Positions 63,601 through 64,000 of a stretch of DNA of 64,000 nucleotides are shown one piece after another. The notes under the pieces are model-generated. The model had not been told where the DNA came from and ran no database searches. It saw only the letters and a list, made by a program, of their open reading frames with translations. Numbering within the stretch: position 1 is the first letter of the stretch; each line of letters begins with the position of its first letter. The DNA is taken from contig CAJNDF010000010.1 of NCBI GenBank assembly GCA_905221455.1, positions 11,173 through 75,172 on the forward strand. The letters run 5' to 3'. The position numbers were made by a program, and so were the translations under genes. The stretch is from a bacterium (GTDB taxonomy: Bacteria > Bacillota > Bacilli > Lactobacillales > Streptococcaceae).

Positions 63601-64000
63601 GTTTTACCAGTTGTATCTGCTAATTTAAGACTTTCTTCAGCGTTTGCTAAATCATCTTTTTGGTCTTGAGTTATTTTGTCTAGTAATGCTGCTTTAGCTG
63701 CTTCTAACGCTGCTTTCTTAGCGTTAACGTTCGCTAATGCTTCGGCTACTGCTTTGGCTGTTACGTTTTCGTCGTTAATTACTGCTTCTGCATCTCTTAC
63801 TGCTTTTTCTGCTGCTGCTTTTGCTTCGTTATAGGCATCTGCTGTTGCTTTTGTTTTGCCTTCTGTTGATACTACTTCTTTTGCTTTTGTATCCAACTCT
63901 GCTTTGGCTGTTGACAACTCTGCTGTATCTGCTTTAGCGACTAATTTTGCTTTGGCTGCTTCTAGTTTCGCTTTTAAGGCTTCAATTTTTGATTGTACTA
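60627..64000 (-). CDS. LPXTG-anchored surface protein with DUF1542-like repeats, C-terminal part
   Basis: Open to the right edge; about 1,123 C-terminal residues are visible and the start lies outside. An N-terminal coiled coil rich in Ala/Lys/Glu leads into about nine tandem ~75-residue helical repeats of the DUF1542 type (AAKEKAIDARTDLTDDEK, NPVGKEKALDAIQKATEDK). A beta-rich domain (RPFLYQIDQDALVFDR...) resembles Rib/long-repeat modules. A helical module and a Pro/Thr/Ala stalk follow, then the sortase signal ELPNTG, a hydrophobic helix and RRRKEDEEA. Likely an adhesin-like wall protein with ligand unknown. It begins at 63917 only if a TTG there were used, which is unlikely because the frame continues upstream. 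Confidence 0.85.
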   Translation of the reverse strand, partial: VQSKIEALKAKLEAAKAKLVAKADTAELSTAKAELDTKAKEVVSTEGKTKATADAYNEAKAAAEKAVRDAEAVINDENVTAKAVAEALANVNAKKAALEAAKAALLDKITQDQKDDLANAEESLKLADTTGKTKDSIKAYNDEVAKLNDELVAAKQAAKDLVDKGDNAGELEAYRVQAKINKLKSKLADAAKLLKDIDKSAAKKEVEDAATKATDAIVANNDLTPEQKEAAKAKVADAANKANAEIDKATTENDVTAAKNAGKFAIEKEAAKAEVEATKAAKEKAINANDKLSDDEKRAGNEAIAKAADAAEKAIDAATDQATVEGAKTTGIKAVTAVNPVGKEKALDAIQKATEDKLAEIDKNDKLSAKEKAEAKAKVAKAAIDAVNAIIAATDQTAVDSAQTTGTTAVATVNPVGKEKALAEIDKALAAKEKAIEANDKLSDAEKQAAKEAAKKAADEAKKAINDAQNQEAVDNAKNAGTTAVEAVNPVGKEKALDAIQKATEDKLAEIDRDDKLSEKEKAKAKAEVAKAAIDAVNAINAATDQAAVDAKQAEGTKAVSEVNPVGKDKAKAEIEATKAAKEKAVEANLDLTDAQKAEAKAKIAEAAKKAIDAIDKAKITEEVASAKESGKLAIEKEAEKAEIEAAKAAKEKAIDARTDLTDDEKAKAKAKVAEEAKKAIEAIGNAKTHNDASAKTETGKDDIKKINPIGGKETAKKAIDEALAAKEKAIDARTDLLPEEKEAAKKAAREEAEAAKNAIDKATTSDDIKKVLDNGLDKIAKVNPLGAKEEAKKSIEERLADKEKEIDARTDLTPEEKAKAKALAREEAKAAKDAIDKATSIEGIEKALRPFLYQIDQDALVFDRPALDIKAALQASVTGVVTVERGKVISQADIISKLNLPETVTVMNIDLPDTTTLGRKFAKVTLRLPGGKETTVNVPVEVTPQKNKDVIPSYNGGNDGNSGNNAANNTDAKVDKAKLEGAIHQLDELIIKESAKLDAETAKEANDLLADAKKVFANADASQAEVDAMVKRIEDFMAEVAPATNHATPANDQATQTPAVAPATTQAAANASQEAAANARKAAKELPNTGTADSTVAMVAAAASALLGLGLAGRRRKEDEEA

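Overview
The window reads as chromosome of a mitis-group Streptococcus (S. mitis / S. oralis / S. pneumoniae relatives). Reasons: low GC; pneumococcal BOX repeats; a ComX combox before dprA; a complete phosphocholine-teichoic acid lic/tar locus; and a gene order I recognise as pneumococcal (ftsY-smc-rnc, leu, dprA-lic, pyrR-pyrB-carA-carB, ylxM-ffh, rplS-crcB). The Tat translocase with an Efe iron system, an Nramp transporter and a DUF1542-repeat wall protein suggest a commensal relative such as S. mitis rather than a typical pneumococcus. The species call is inference.

Layout. 1-8 kb: end of zwf converging on the rnc-smc-HAD-HAD-ftsY operon (minus strand). 7.8-15.1 kb: tRNA-Arg(CCG), guaC behind a PurBox, a Sua5-like gene, and leuA-leuB-DUF1294-leuC-leuD with a leucine-codon leader peptide, attenuator and CodY box. 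15-20.3 kb: YjbR-like protein, cutC, DUF454 protein, topA, a BOX element and combox-driven dprA. 20.3-28.3 kb: tarI-tarJ-licA-licB-licC (minus) divergent from tacF-licD1-licD2 (plus), which activate choline, make CDP-ribitol, and flip and decorate teichoic acid chains. 28.3-36.3 kb: mntH and pyrR-pyrB-carA-carB, with an unusual structured carA-carB spacer. 36.3-43.5 kb: nth, yceD, an ABC-F gene with a leader-ORF/terminator leader, htpX-lemA, rsmG, and PyrR-regulated uraA. 43.5-52.8 kb: ylxM-ffh, DUF1934 and HD-domain genes, a HAD phosphatase, a foreign-looking SAP-domain gene, tRNA-Arg(CCT), rplS with an L19-type leader, a double crcB operon, flavodoxin, a DHH phosphoesterase and rpmE2. 52.9-58.5 kb: a RelBE-type module between 36-bp direct repeats, then efeO-efeB-efeU-tatC-tatA. 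58.6-64 kb: a choline-binding amidase broken by one amber codon, an IS66 tnpB remnant, and the C-terminal ~1,120 residues of an LPNTG-anchored repeat protein that runs off the window.

Best leads: (1) two PyrR-type RNA loops inside the carA-carB spacer, sharing flanking sequence with the uraA leader loop; (2) a drug-attenuator-like leader before the ABC-F gene; (3) a fully legible leu attenuator; (4) two apparently leaderless mRNAs; (5) a toxin-antitoxin module poised for excision between direct repeats; (6) a Tat pathway packaged with its substrate EfeB. All coordinates and motifs were read by eye. No database search, folding program or experiment was used.
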